64,000 bases of DNA from Actinomycetota bacterium (lineage in GTDB: Bacteria > Actinomycetota > Actinomycetes > Actinomycetales > Microbacteriaceae): NCBI GenBank assembly GCA_018268515.1, contig JAFDWK010000010.1, positions 1 to 64,000 on the forward strand, in the 5' to 3' direction. The stretch's first letter is position 1; each line of letters starts with the position of its first letter. Made by a program: the position numbers and the translations under genes. This document shows, piece by piece, positions 1 through 9,408 of the stretch. The notes under the pieces were generated by a model, which worked only from the letters and a program-made list of their open reading frames with translations, made no database searches and was not told the DNA's origin.

Positions 1-1
1 C

Positions 2-286
2 TGCGACTCCTGCGGCCACGTGACCACCCTGATGTTCGCGGCCGATGCGGAGCCGCCCTCCACCTGGGAGTGCCGCGCCTGCGGCGCCGACGCACGCCTC
101 CAGGTCGACGGCAAGCCCGTCGAGATCGAGGACAACGGCGACAAGAGCGGACGCACGCACTGGGACATGCTCCTGGAGCGTCGCACCCGCGCGGAGCTCG
201 AGGAGCTCCTGGAGGAGCGCCTCGCGTTCATCCGTGACCGCCGCGGCGCCGGTGAAGACCCGACCCGCGAGCGGATCGGCGCCTAA
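2..286 (+). CDS. rbpA: RNA polymerase-binding protein RbpA (5' truncated by window edge)
   Basis: The reading frame is open from the first bases, so the true start lies outside the window. The visible part begins with a CxxC pair (CDSCG) and a second one (CRACG), a zinc-ribbon-like pattern seen in many RbpA proteins, followed by the conserved RTHWDMLLERR segment and a C-terminal helix rich in Glu and Leu, which is the sigma-interacting part in this family. RbpA binds RNA polymerase and housekeeping sigma and stabilises the open complex; it is restricted to Actinobacteria. The stop overlaps the end of the convergent lnt gene by 4 nt. Identification is firm; the missing N-terminus cannot be judged. 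Confidence 0.9.
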   Translation, partial: CDSCGHVTTLMFAADAEPPSTWECRACGADARLQVDGKPVEIEDNGDKSGRTHWDMLLERRTRAELEELLEERLAFIRDRRGAGEDPTRERIGA

Positions 287-1875
287 GCCCTACTCCGACG
301 CCGCACCCGGATCCCGATGCCGGCCGCGGCGACCACGAGCAACCCGCCCCACAGCAGGACCTGCTCGAGCCAGGGCCCGATGAGCACACCCGCCGTCGCC
401 CCGGTGCGAAGCTCGACGTCCTCGAGCAGCGCACCGGGGTGATCCTCGTTCAGCGAAGCCTGCGTGGAGCCGTCGGCGCGGATCACCTGACTGGTGCCGA
501 CCGTGGAGATGTTCACCACCGAGCGTCCGGTCTCCACCGCCCGCATGCGCGCGATGCCGAGCTGCTGCAGGTTCTCGACGGTGCCGCGGAAGTCGGCGTT
601 GTTGGTCTGGAACACGAGCACCTGCGCACCGGAGTCGATGCCCTCGGCGATCAGATCGTCGTAGATCACGTCGAAGCAGATCGCGAGACCGACCGGGGTG
701 TCCCCCACGCGGATCATGGGCGCATCGGATCCCGGCGTGTATTCGCGGCCGATCAGGCCGATGAGGTCGGGCACGATCGCGTTGTAGAACGCACGATCGG
801 GCACGTACTCGCCGAACGGCACCGGGTGGCGCTTGGCATGGGTCTGCACATCCTCGCGGCGCAGCGCGCCGTGTGCGCCTTCCGGCCAGAGGAACGAGGT
901 GTTGAAGAACAGGTCGCCCTTCTGCGTCGCCGCGTTCGCGAGGATCGGCGCACGCACGCCCGCGGCCACCTCGTCGAGACCGGTCGCGAGGGCGTCGTTC
1001 TGGAACGGATCGCCGTCGAGACCGCCCTCGGGCCAGACGAGCAGATCCATCCGCTTGCCGTACAGCGGTTCCGACGCCGCCGTCTGGGCGCGGATCACGG
1101 AGAACGGCTGACGCTCATCGAAGTAGCCGGTGGGCCCGTTGCCCTGCACGGCGCCGATGCGCATCGTGCCGTGCGCCGCGGTCGGAAAGGCCGGAAGGAA
1201 CCCGAGCAGCGCCACGAGCACCGCGGGCAGCAAGACCAGCGCAGCGCGCGGTCGCCGCCCGCTCCGCCCGAGCTCGATGAGCACCGCCACCAGGAGCACC
1301 ATCAGGAAGCCCAGGCCGCTGATCCCGGTCCAGCTCGTCACTCGCGCCGCCGCGGTGTCGGTCAGGGTGTAGGCGATGCGCGCCCAGGGGAACCCGCCAT
1401 ACGGCCAGTTGCCCAGGAACAGCTCCCGCCCGATCCAGAGGGCCGCGAGCACGATCGACAGCACGATCGCACGGAGGACGCCCGGACGGATCATCATCGG
1501 GATCCAGCGGTATGCGAGCGTCACCGGGATCAGCGCGAGCGCGGTCAGCGCCCCCTCGAACAGGCCGAGCGCGAGCCACGGAATCGGTCCGAGATAGCGT
1601 GCGGTCCACGACACCAGGACCAGGAAGAACACGGCACCGAACACGAAGCCCACCAGCAGGGCCGACCAGGTGCGGCGCCCGATCAGCGACAGCAGCAGCA
1701 GCGCCACGGCGGGGAAGGCCGCGATCCACACGGACGTCGCCGGGAAGGCCAGGTCGAGGAGCCCCGCGGCCGCGGCGGCGGCGATCAGGGCTCCCCAGAG
1801 CGGCAGGACCGCACGCGGCGGGGCGAACGTGGCGCGGGCCTCGGCCGGCGCATCGGTGCGGATCGCCACGATCAC
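283..1875 (-). CDS. lnt: Apolipoprotein N-acyltransferase
   Basis: 530 aa with about six to seven N-terminal membrane segments (roughly residues 25-230) followed by a nitrilase-like periplasmic domain. The catalytic triad is visible: Glu283 in LVWPEGG, Lys348 in HAKRHPVPFGEY and Cys400 in GLAICFD. Lnt adds the third acyl chain to the N-terminal Cys of lipoproteins in the membrane. It starts with GTG, whose GTGA overlaps the helY stop, so it is the last gene of a long minus-strand operon. The lipoprotein encoded upstream at 7458-8366 is a possible substrate. Length and motifs match the family well. Confidence 0.93.
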   Translation of the reverse strand: MIVAIRTDAPAEARATFAPPRAVLPLWGALIAAAAAAGLLDLAFPATSVWIAAFPAVALLLLSLIGRRTWSALLVGFVFGAVFFLVLVSWTARYLGPIPWLALGLFEGALTALALIPVTLAYRWIPMMIRPGVLRAIVLSIVLAALWIGRELFLGNWPYGGFPWARIAYTLTDTAAARVTSWTGISGLGFLMVLLVAVLIELGRSGRRPRAALVLLPAVLVALLGFLPAFPTAAHGTMRIGAVQGNGPTGYFDERQPFSVIRAQTAASEPLYGKRMDLLVWPEGGLDGDPFQNDALATGLDEVAAGVRAPILANAATQKGDLFFNTSFLWPEGAHGALRREDVQTHAKRHPVPFGEYVPDRAFYNAIVPDLIGLIGREYTPGSDAPMIRVGDTPVGLAICFDVIYDDLIAEGIDSGAQVLVFQTNNADFRGTVENLQQLGIARMRAVETGRSVVNISTVGTSQVIRADGSTQASLNEDHPGALLEDVELRTGATAGVLIGPWLEQVLLWGGLLVVAAAGIGIRVRRRSRA

Positions 1876-4346
1876 ATCGAGGAGTAGGCGACGATGCCGC
1901 GGCGTACGCCGTCGAGGGCGGCACGTGCGGTGCGGGCGGTGTCGGCGTCCGGGGCGACGACGGACAGCTGATCGAGCAGATCGATGGTCTGCTTGGCCCA
2001 GCGCACGAAGTCACCGGCCGCCATGTCGGCGTCCTCGAGGACGGCGTCGAGCGCGCTTCCGCGTGCCCAGGCGTGCATGGCGCCGGCGAGGCCTGCCGAG
2101 GGCCGGTCGGATCCGGGCAGGCGATTGTCGTGCTCGAGATCGTCGAGCTCGGCCCACAGCTCCTGCGTGCGCTCCCAGGCGACGCGGAACCGCCCGCGCG
2201 GCAGATCCCGGGGATCGACGGACCCGTCATCGCGTCTCGGTTCGTAGACGAGTGCGCATGCCATCGCCGCCAGCGACGGCGCATCCAGCCCGTCCCACAG
2301 GCCGCGCCGGAGCGACTCGGCGACGAGCAGATCGCGCTCACCGTAGATGCGCTGCATGGTGCGACCGGCGTCGGTGAGGGTGAGCCTGTCCCCGTCGCCC
2401 TGCACGTACCCCACCTCGGTCAGCACGTCGAGCACCCGGTCGAAGACGCGGGCGACCGTGCCGGTGCGGTTCTCGATCTGGCGGCGGATGCGGTCCGTCT
2501 CGCGCTTGAGCTTCCAGTACCGCTCGGCCCAGCGCGCATGAGCCTCGCGATCGGGGCAGCGATGGCAGGCGTGGCGCTGCATGGCGCGGCGCAGCGACTC
2601 GATCTGGCGCAGCCGCTTGTCGCGCACCGCCCTGGGCGCCTGCTGATCGGCGCGGTTCTTCTTCTCCAGGTCGCTGAGCTCCCGCCGGATCCCGGAGTAT
2701 TCGGTGAAGTCGCCGCGGTCGCAGGTCATCGACGAGAGGTAGCCCTCGAGCGAGGCCTCGGCCTCGCGGACCGTGCGCGCCAGGCCCACGACCGCGCGAT
2801 CGGCTTGGAACTGCGCGAACGAGGACTCCAGGATCTCCCGGGAGCGATTGCGGCCGAAACGGTCGAGGAGGTTCACCGCCATGTTGTAGGTGGGGCGGAA
2901 GCTCGAGTTCAGCGGATAGGTGCGCCGTGATGCGAGCGCGGCGACCGCCTGCGGATCCATCCCCTCGGTCCACTGCACGACGGCGTGACCTTCGACGTCG
3001 ATGCCGCGCCGGCCCGCCCGCCCGGTGAGCTGGGTGTACTCCCCTGACGTGATGGCGACGCGGGCCTCGCCGTTGAACTTCTCCATGCGCTCGAGCACCA
3101 CCGTGCGCGCGGGCATGTTGATGCCGAGCGCGAGCGTCTCCGTGGCGAACACGACCTTGAGCAGGCGTCGCTGAAAGAGCTCCTCGACGACCTCCTTGAA
3201 CGCCGGCAGCAGACCGGCGTGATGTGCGGCGACTCCGCGCTCCAGGTTGTCGAGCCAGTCCCAGTAGCCGAGCACGGCCAGATCCTCGTCGCGCAGCGTG
3301 CGCACCCGGTCCTCGACGATCGCACGGATCTCGTGCCGTTCCTCCGCCGTGGTCAGCCGCAGCCCGGAACGCCGCACCTGGGTGACCGCGGAGTCGCAGC
3401 CCACCCGGCTGAAGATGAAGAAGATCGCCGGCAGCAGGTTGGCGCGGTCGAGGAGGTCGACCACCTGCGGACGGTCGAGACGCTCGATCCGCCGCACGTT
3501 GGCGGAGCGCACGGGCCGCTTCCCGCCGCGCTGCGGCCGCCGCCCCTGGGCGCCCGCATGTCGCGCGCTGCGGTACTGCTGGGCATCACGGTTGCGCTCG
3601 TAGTTCGCGCCGCCGAAAGAGCGGATCCGCAGCAGCTCCTGGTTGACCTGGGCGGTGGCGATGCCGGCGCGATCGTCGAACAGCGGAAGCAGGTCGTCGC
3701 GCACGAGCACGTGCTGCTCCAGCGGGACGGGGCGGATCTCGGAGACGATGACCTCGGTGCCGCCGCGGACCGTGTCCAGCCAGTCGCCGAACTCCTCGGC
3801 GTTCGACACCGTGGCGCTGAGCGACACGAGCCGCACGGCCTGCGGCAGGTGGATGATCACCTCTTCCCACACGGCACCCCGGAACCGGTCCGCGAGGTAG
3901 TGGACCTCGTCCATGATCACGTAGCGGAGATCGTCGAGCGCGCGCGAATCCGCATAGATCATGTTCCGCAGCACTTCGGTGGTCATCACGACGATCCGGG
4001 CGGATCCGTTGATGTTGACGTCTCCGGTGAGCAGACCCACCTGATCGGCGCCGTACACGTCGACCAGTTCGCGGAACTTCTGGTTCGACAGCGCCTTCAT
4101 CGGCGTGGTGTAGAACGCCTTGTCCGCGGGGGTCGACATCGCGAGGTGGATCGCGAACTCGCCCACGATCGTCTTGCCGGCGCCGGTGGGTGCGGCCACG
4201 AGCACGCTGCTGCCGCGCTCCAGGGCGTGACAGCCTTCCAGCTGGAACGGGTCCAGCTGGAAGCGCTGCATCGCGGCGAAGGCGGTGGTGGCGGGGTGCT
4301 CCTGAGCGGCGCGGGCGGCGGCATAGCGATCCGCCGGCGACGTCAT
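1872..4346 (-). CDS. helY: Ski2/Mtr4-like DEAD/DEAH-box RNA helicase HelY
   Basis: 824 aa from the ATG at 4346, which overlaps the tatC stop as ATGA; an upstream in-frame extension exists but would run into tatC. Motifs in order: Walker A APTGAGKT (residues 52-59), DEVH box (146-149), SAT (177-179), and motif VI QLTGRAGRRG in the second RecA domain, followed by a Cys-containing C-terminal region (HACHRCPDRE) typical of actinobacterial HelY. The family unwinds RNA with 3'-5' polarity; the cellular substrate in bacteria is not settled. The order pafB-pafC-tatA-tatC-helY is conserved in mycobacteria. Confidence 0.9.
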   Translation of the reverse strand: MTSPADRYAAARAAQEHPATTAFAAMQRFQLDPFQLEGCHALERGSSVLVAAPTGAGKTIVGEFAIHLAMSTPADKAFYTTPMKALSNQKFRELVDVYGADQVGLLTGDVNINGSARIVVMTTEVLRNMIYADSRALDDLRYVIMDEVHYLADRFRGAVWEEVIIHLPQAVRLVSLSATVSNAEEFGDWLDTVRGGTEVIVSEIRPVPLEQHVLVRDDLLPLFDDRAGIATAQVNQELLRIRSFGGANYERNRDAQQYRSARHAGAQGRRPQRGGKRPVRSANVRRIERLDRPQVVDLLDRANLLPAIFFIFSRVGCDSAVTQVRRSGLRLTTAEERHEIRAIVEDRVRTLRDEDLAVLGYWDWLDNLERGVAAHHAGLLPAFKEVVEELFQRRLLKVVFATETLALGINMPARTVVLERMEKFNGEARVAITSGEYTQLTGRAGRRGIDVEGHAVVQWTEGMDPQAVAALASRRTYPLNSSFRPTYNMAVNLLDRFGRNRSREILESSFAQFQADRAVVGLARTVREAEASLEGYLSSMTCDRGDFTEYSGIRRELSDLEKKNRADQQAPRAVRDKRLRQIESLRRAMQRHACHRCPDREAHARWAERYWKLKRETDRIRRQIENRTGTVARVFDRVLDVLTEVGYVQGDGDRLTLTDAGRTMQRIYGERDLLVAESLRRGLWDGLDAPSLAAMACALVYEPRRDDGSVDPRDLPRGRFRVAWERTQELWAELDDLEHDNRLPGSDRPSAGLAGAMHAWARGSALDAVLEDADMAAGDFVRWAKQTIDLLDQLSVVAPDADTARTARAALDGVRRGIVAYSSM

Positions 4347-5146
4347 ACCGTGGACCCCTCGAGGAACTCCTGCTGGCGCTTGTGCTTGCGCTTGTCGAAG
4401 AGCAGCGACAGGCATGCCGCGGCGAAGTACAGCACGATCAGGATGCCGGCCAGCATCAGCATGCTCACCACATCCGCCGCGGGCGTCGCCAAGGCGGCGA
4501 ACAGGCAGGCGATGAGGATCGCGACCCGCCAGGCCTTCAGGATCGCCCGCCCCGACATGATGCCGGCGAAGTTCAACGCCACCAGGAACACCGGGATGAT
4601 GAAGGAGACGCCGATGACCAGCATCAGCTTGAACACGAAATCGTAGTAGTCCTGGGCGGCATAGAAGTTCACGCCCCCCTCAGGCGTGAAGCTCCACATG
4701 AGTTCCACGATGTGAGGCATGACCAGCACACCGACATAGCACCCGGCGAAGAAGAGAGGCACGGCCGACGCGACGAAGCCCACCGTGTAGCGGATCTCCT
4801 TCTTGGTGAGCCCCGGCATGATGAACGCCCAGACCTGCCAAAGCCACACGGGAGCGGCGATGAAGATGCCGATCGAGAACGCGATCCGCATTCTCATGTC
4901 GAACGCCGCGGTCACGGTCCCGAAGTTCAACGCCGCGTGACCGCGTTGCTTCGCGACGATCTGGATCGGCTCGGTGATGAACGCGATGACCGGGTCCGCA
5001 ACGAGAAACGCGATCACCATGCCGACGATGAGCGCCGCCGCCGAGATGACGAGCCGCTTGCGCAACTCGACCAGGTGCCCCGCGAGGGGCATGGTGCTAT
5101 CGCGACGGGGCTTTCGGCCCTTCGTCGCCGGTGACGCGTCGGTCAC
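4343..5146 (-). CDS. tatC: Sec-independent protein translocase TatC
   Basis: 267 aa, six predicted membrane helices, with the N-terminal cytoplasmic HLVELRKRL segment that is the signature of TatC and reads twin-arginine signal peptides. The predicted start is GTG at 5146, giving an 18-residue basic leader before an internal Met (MPLAGHL); the shorter start is possible. TatC and TatA (just upstream, 5-nt gap) form the translocase for folded proteins. No tatB gene is nearby, as is usual for actinobacteria where tatB is encoded elsewhere. Confidence 0.95.
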   Translation of the reverse strand: MTDASPATKGRKPRRDSTMPLAGHLVELRKRLVISAAALIVGMVIAFLVADPVIAFITEPIQIVAKQRGHAALNFGTVTAAFDMRMRIAFSIGIFIAAPVWLWQVWAFIMPGLTKKEIRYTVGFVASAVPLFFAGCYVGVLVMPHIVELMWSFTPEGGVNFYAAQDYYDFVFKLMLVIGVSFIIPVFLVALNFAGIMSGRAILKAWRVAILIACLFAALATPAADVVSMLMLAGILIVLYFAAACLSLLFDKRKHKRQQEFLEGSTV

Positions 5147-5151
5147 GCTCG

Positions 5152-5442
5152 TCAGCGCTGGGTACCGGCGTCGTGCGGCGGGTTGACGGCGGTGGTGTCG
5201 GCGGCGGTGTTCTGCACGGGGGTCGGCAGTGCGGTCGTGGCGGGCGCCTGCGTGGCGGCGGGAGTGGCGTCGGCGGCGTTGCCGGCCGCGTCCTCATCCT
5301 TCATCGCCTTCATCTCACCCTTGAAGACGCGAGCCGACTGGCCCATGCTCTTGGCGAGCGCGGGAAGCTTGGCCGCGCCGAACAGCAGCAGGATGACGGC
5401 GAGGATGATGACCAGATGCCATCCGTTGAGTCCGGCGAACAT
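5152..5442 (-). CDS. tatA: Twin-arginine translocase subunit TatA
   Basis: 96 aa from the ATG at 5442 (MFAGLNGWH). One N-terminal membrane helix, the FGAAKLP hinge motif and an amphipathic helix (SMGQSARVFKGEMK) match TatA; the last about 45 residues are an Ala/Thr/Pro-rich unstructured tail. An in-frame upstream start at 5475 would add 11 residues before the hydrophobic helix and is less likely. TatA oligomerises to let folded substrates pass once TatC has bound them. Confidence 0.93.
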   Translation of the reverse strand: MFAGLNGWHLVIILAVILLLFGAAKLPALAKSMGQSARVFKGEMKAMKDEDAAGNAADATPAATQAPATTALPTPVQNTAADTTAVNPPHDAGTQR

Positions 5443-5478
5443 GATGATCTCCCTTGATGGTCGGGTGTTCCGCACAGT

Positions 5479-6465
5479 CTACCGTGACTGCGGGGTGGTT
5501 TGTTCGGAGTACAGCGCAAGAGCGGCGGATGCCCAGTCCCGTGCGGCGCAGCGCGCGGAAGCGGGCTCCAGGATCTCCACGGATCCGGCGAATCGGGTCG
5601 CCAGTCGCTTGAGGCTGAGCGGGTCTCCCACGTGCAGCGCCGCCGTCATGGTGCCGTCGTCGATCGTGACCTCGGCACGGCTCAGGTAGTCCCGCAGCAG
5701 TGGGGCGAGACGCTCCGGGAAGCGGATCACGGCCTCGCCGCGTTCGGTGTCGCCGGCGAAGAGCTCCGGCACGGGCTCGTCGCCGTGCGTGATGCCGATG
5801 TCGGTCAGCCGCGGCTCGCTGACCCGGTCGAGGTGGAACGTGCGCATGGCCCGGCGCAGATGACACCATCCCTGCAGATACCACTGCCCGTTCGTGATCA
5901 GCACGGTCACCGGGTCGACGGTGCGCGTGGTCGGCGCCGCATCCGGCGCGCGGTAGGTGAACGACACCGCGACGTGCTCGCGCAGCGCGCTCGCGACGAC
6001 CGTGCGCACCTCGTCCACTGGGCCCGGCGCGACGATCACGTCGGCGGGAAGACCGGCGGCGCCCCTCGACAGCTTCGCGATGAGCCCCTGCACGACGCCG
6101 GAGGCGGCGACGCCGGGTACGGCGGACGCCAGCTGGAGTCCGGCGACGAGCGCCGCCGCCTCGCGCGCCGTGAACTTCGGCACCCTGCGCAGCCCCACGT
6201 CGTTGGTGATCTCGATGATGCCCTGCTCGTCCAGCAGGTCCCAGTTGATGTCGAACAGCTCCTGCGGCGCCTGCCAGTAGCCCTCGTCACCGGGCAGGCC
6301 GATGACCGTCAGCTTCTCGACCATGGCGCGCATCTGCGCTTCGGTCATGTCGAACTCCGCGGCCGCATCGGCCAGCGACACCTCGCCGCGCTCCAGCAGG
6401 TACGGGACGAGGGTGAGATATGCGCGGACCCGGTCGGAGCTGAGAAGGACCTTGCGCTGCGCCAT
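5479..6465 (-). CDS. pafC: WYL-domain transcription activator PafC
   Basis: 328 aa. The N-terminus contains a winged HTH (about residues 10-60), followed by a WYL domain in which the literal motif appears (NGQWYLQGWC), and a C-terminal WCX-type region. PafC pairs with PafB to form a transcriptional activator of mycobacterial DNA-damage genes; WYL domains bind single-stranded nucleic acid in characterised members. The ATG overlaps the pafB stop by one base, so the two are translationally coupled. Confidence 0.9.
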   Translation of the reverse strand: MAQRKVLLSSDRVRAYLTLVPYLLERGEVSLADAAAEFDMTEAQMRAMVEKLTVIGLPGDEGYWQAPQELFDINWDLLDEQGIIEITNDVGLRRVPKFTAREAAALVAGLQLASAVPGVAASGVVQGLIAKLSRGAAGLPADVIVAPGPVDEVRTVVASALREHVAVSFTYRAPDAAPTTRTVDPVTVLITNGQWYLQGWCHLRRAMRTFHLDRVSEPRLTDIGITHGDEPVPELFAGDTERGEAVIRFPERLAPLLRDYLSRAEVTIDDGTMTAALHVGDPLSLKRLATRFAGSVEILEPASARCAARDWASAALALYSEQTTPQSR

Positions 6466-7457
6466 CAGGCTCCGTCCTTCCCGTTCGACACCGCATGCGC
6501 GTCCGCCGCGGCGTGCAGCCGTGCGATCACCGCATCGCGGAGCACGAGGGGCTCGACCACGCGGACCTCGGGACCGTAGGACGCGAGCTCGTCGGCGAGG
6601 ATGTTGAGATCGACGTACGGGACGTGGATGCCCTGCACGGCCGGCTTCGCGCGCCGCCCCAGCCGCAGGGCGGCCTCGGTGCCGGGCGTCACCTCCAGCA
6701 GCGCGGAGTGCGCGGCGGCGACGGCCTCCAGGCTCGCCAGCGCCCGCTCCCCCGCTCCTTCGCGCAGTTCGGCGGGGAAGGCATCGGTCGTGACCGCCAC
6801 GTCCCCCACGATGCGGGTCAGCAGGAACATGCGGTCGCCCTCGGCGTCGACGTCCCGCCCGAAGACGTGCCAGCGCGCCTCGTACTCGACGAGGGCGAGC
6901 GGCTGCACGTGCCGCCGTCGCGGCGCCTGCTCTCCCGGCTTCAGATAGTCGAAGGCGACGGCGACGCTGCGCTCGATCGCGCCCTGCAGCGGGGCGAACG
7001 CGGCATCACGGGCGGTGATGCGCGGCGCGAAGCCGATGATCGGTTCGTCCACGTCGATGCCGAGCGCGCGGATCTTGCGCACCCCGGCCTGGGCATCGGC
7101 GGACAGCGACTCCTCGCTCCACACGCTACCGGCCAGACGCAGCACCGCGAGCTCCGCGGGCGTGAACTCGATATCGACCGGGAGGTCGTACTCCGCCTTC
7201 GGAATGCGGTAGCGCGCCTCGCGCAGATCGTTCGGATCGGCGTGGTCGCCGAGCGTCTCGATCGGGATGCCGAGGGTGCGCAGATCCTCCTTGTCCCTCT
7301 CGAACATCTTGTCGAGAGCATCGGAACGGCCCTGGGCGCGCTGGCGATAGCCGGACACGGAGGCGAGGATCTGCTGCTTGGTCAGGCCGATCTCCGTGGC
7401 CATGAGAGCCACGACGAGATTCGTCAGGCGCTCCTCCGCGGGGATCCGATCCGCCAT
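6465..7457 (-). CDS. pafB: WYL-domain transcription activator PafB
   Basis: 330 aa. It has an N-terminal HTH of the DeoR-like kind (IGLTKQQILASVSGY), a WYL domain with the variant RWHVFGRD in place of WYL, and the same architecture as PafC. The start codon follows the stop of the FKBP gene directly. PafBC is more widespread than the Pup-proteasome system after which it was named; here the neighbouring pafA, prcBA, pup, dop and mpa genes are absent. Confidence 0.9.
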   Translation of the reverse strand: MADRIPAEERLTNLVVALMATEIGLTKQQILASVSGYRQRAQGRSDALDKMFERDKEDLRTLGIPIETLGDHADPNDLREARYRIPKAEYDLPVDIEFTPAELAVLRLAGSVWSEESLSADAQAGVRKIRALGIDVDEPIIGFAPRITARDAAFAPLQGAIERSVAVAFDYLKPGEQAPRRRHVQPLALVEYEARWHVFGRDVDAEGDRMFLLTRIVGDVAVTTDAFPAELREGAGERALASLEAVAAAHSALLEVTPGTEAALRLGRRAKPAVQGIHVPYVDLNILADELASYGPEVRVVEPLVLRDAVIARLHAAADAHAVSNGKDGA

Positions 7458-8366
7458 CTACTGCCCCGTCGTCGAGGAGTTGTCGATGCCGAGGATGTCG
7501 ACGACGATCGCCTGCGTGCCGTTGCCGTCCGTGCCGGTGCTCTTGCTCGCATCGGCGGGCGGGATGACCAGGAGCACCTGGGATCCGACCCGCTGGCCCT
7601 CGATCCCGGCGGCGCCGGAGATCACGGCGGACTGCGAGTCCCACGTGCTGTTGACGACCTTGCGGGTGTCCCAGTCGACGCTGGTGAACTGCACGCGGAC
7701 GCCGTCGGTCTTCTTCACGACCGGGCCGTCACCGCGGATCAGGGTCTGCGTCACCTGGTTCGTCGGCTTCTTCGCGTCCGGGATGATGATCCCGGGACGG
7801 CCGTCGGGCGCGCGCACCACGGTCGGGAGGCCGAGCGCGTCGTTGTATTCGAGGGATCCCTCGGCGTGCGGCAGGAAGACCGTGCGCACGTCGACCACCG
7901 CGACGGACGCGCCCTGCGCGGCGGTCCCCGCGGGGAAGCCCACGAGCAGCCGGGATCCGGCGGTCGCGCACTGCAGCGCGGCGCCGAGTTGCTTCGACTG
8001 GGCGGCGAGGGTGTTCACATCCGCCACCGCGGTGGTGTGGTCGAAGCCGGTGGCGCCGATCTTCTCACCCGTGCGCGCGTCGTAGAGCGCGATGTCGGCG
8101 ACGAACGGCTGGTTCTTCGCGGTGATCGCGGTCCCCTTGCCGACGATCAGGTCGTCGACACTCGACTTCTGCACCTTGGTCGGAAGCGACAGCTTCACCG
8201 ACGGCTCCTTGCCGAAGTCGCCCTCGACCGTCACCGAATTGGTGAGCCCGGATGAGGTGGGCTGGGTCGGGCACGCCTGTCCGGCGAAGGACGGGCTCGC
8301 CGAGCAGCCCGCGAGGGCGAGGGCGGCGAGGCCGAGGGTGATCAGGGCAGCGGCAGTCTTACGCAC
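7458..8366 (-). CDS. FKBP-type peptidyl-prolyl isomerase lipoprotein
   Basis: 302 aa from the GTG at 8366. It opens with a lipoprotein signal peptide: basic VRK, a hydrophobic stretch and the lipobox LALAGC, with the modified Cys at residue 21. Two FKBP-like segments follow, the second (about residues 195-285) ending in GQRVGSQVLLVIPP, the usual FKBP C-terminal strand. Several of the aromatic residues of active FKBPs are not obvious, so catalysis is uncertain. An FKBP gene upstream of pafB is common in relatives. Likely anchored on the outer face of the membrane as an extracytoplasmic folding helper. Confidence 0.82.
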   Translation of the reverse strand: MRKTAAALITLGLAALALAGCSASPSFAGQACPTQPTSSGLTNSVTVEGDFGKEPSVKLSLPTKVQKSSVDDLIVGKGTAITAKNQPFVADIALYDARTGEKIGATGFDHTTAVADVNTLAAQSKQLGAALQCATAGSRLLVGFPAGTAAQGASVAVVDVRTVFLPHAEGSLEYNDALGLPTVVRAPDGRPGIIIPDAKKPTNQVTQTLIRGDGPVVKKTDGVRVQFTSVDWDTRKVVNSTWDSQSAVISGAAGIEGQRVGSQVLLVIPPADASKSTGTDGNGTQAIVVDILGIDNSSTTGQ

Positions 8367-8373
8367 GCGCTCC

Positions 8374-8379
8374 AGTCTA
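8374..8379 (-). promoter_or_regulatory. Possible -10 box TAGACT for the FKBP gene
   Basis: TAGACT lies 7 nt before the GTG start of the FKBP gene; its first three bases are the TAG stop codon of trmI. Spacing and sequence suggest a leaderless or near-leaderless transcript in addition to readthrough from trmI. Confidence 0.4.
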
Positions 8380-9408
8380 AGCGGACGGATCCTCGCTCCC
8401 GTGCGCTTCCGCCGTCGCGTCGCCGGAAGCGGCGAGGCGTGCGCCGCCCGCAGCGCGCTGCGCCTCGCGCACGCGCTTGCGCAGGTTCTTGTCGGTGATC
8501 TCGCGGTCGCCGACCGCGCCGGGCGTCCACAGCTCCACATCCACGTCGCCGTAGCTGGGCTTCTTCGCCGCGCGGCGCTTCACGTCGGGCGGGATCGCCC
8601 CGGGGGCGAGCCGACGCGCGGTGATCAGGAAGCCAGTGTGAGCGACCATGCGGTGATCGGGCCGCACCGCGAGACCTTCGACGTGCCAGCCGCGCACCAT
8701 CGTCTCCGAGGATTCGGGCTCGGTGAACAGGCCGGTGCCGCGCACGTATTCCGCGACGCGGGAGAGCTGCGTGGCCGTCGCGATGTAGCAGAGCACGACG
8801 CCGCCGGGAGCCAGCGCCTCGGCCACCGCGTCGATGCACTCCCAGGGGGCGAGCATGTCCAGCACCACCCGGTCCACGGACCCCGCGGGGAACTCCGCGG
8901 CGAGCTGTTCCTGCAGATCGCCCACGACGATCCGCCACGTCTCGGGGAGCTCGCCGAGGAACGTCTCGACATTGGCGCCGGCGACCTCCGCGAAGTCCTC
9001 GCGGCGCTCGAAGGAGACCAGCCGCCCCTCCGGCCCGATCGCCCGCAGCAGGGACAGCGAGAGCGCTCCGGATCCGACGCCGGCCTCGACGACGACGGCG
9101 CCCGGGAAGATGTCGGCCTGCGTCAGGATCTGGGCCGCGTCCTTCGGGTAGACGATCGCGGCGCCGCGCGGCATCGACATCACGAAGTCGCGCAGCAGCG
9201 GGCGCAGTGCGAGGTATTCGTTGCCGGAGCTGTTGGCCACGACGGATCCGTCGGGCAGTCCGATCAGGTCGCGGTGGCGGAGCACCCCGTGGTGGGTGTG
9301 CAGCTCTCCGTCCTCGCGCAGCGTGACGGTGTGCATTCGCCCCTTGGGGCCGGTCAGCTGCACGCGGTCGCCTTCGCGGAACGGGCCGCGGGGTCGCTGC
9401 GCGCTCAC
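8377..9408 (-). CDS. trmI: tRNA (adenine-58-N1)-methyltransferase TrmI
   Basis: 343 aa, Rossmann-fold methyltransferase. An N-terminal beta domain (FREGDRVQLTGPKG) precedes the SAM-binding motif VVEAGVGSG (residues 106-114), and the catalytic-site strand VVLDMLAPWECI is present. The family methylates A58 in the T loop of tRNA as a tetramer; the mycobacterial orthologue is Rv2118c. The GTG start overlaps the stop of the HAD gene (GTGA). The C-terminal about 40 residues are basic and variable. Confidence 0.92.
   Translation of the reverse strand: MSAQRPRGPFREGDRVQLTGPKGRMHTVTLREDGELHTHHGVLRHRDLIGLPDGSVVANSSGNEYLALRPLLRDFVMSMPRGAAIVYPKDAAQILTQADIFPGAVVVEAGVGSGALSLSLLRAIGPEGRLVSFERREDFAEVAGANVETFLGELPETWRIVVGDLQEQLAAEFPAGSVDRVVLDMLAPWECIDAVAEALAPGGVVLCYIATATQLSRVAEYVRGTGLFTEPESSETMVRGWHVEGLAVRPDHRMVAHTGFLITARRLAPGAIPPDVKRRAAKKPSYGDVDVELWTPGAVGDREITDKNLRKRVREAQRAAGGARLAASGDATAEAHGSEDPSA

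Noticed and set aside
1512..2930. A plus-strand open frame opposite lnt and helY
   Set aside because: The helY helicase motifs on the minus strand account for the sequence; the antisense product is Arg/Ala-rich without a domain.
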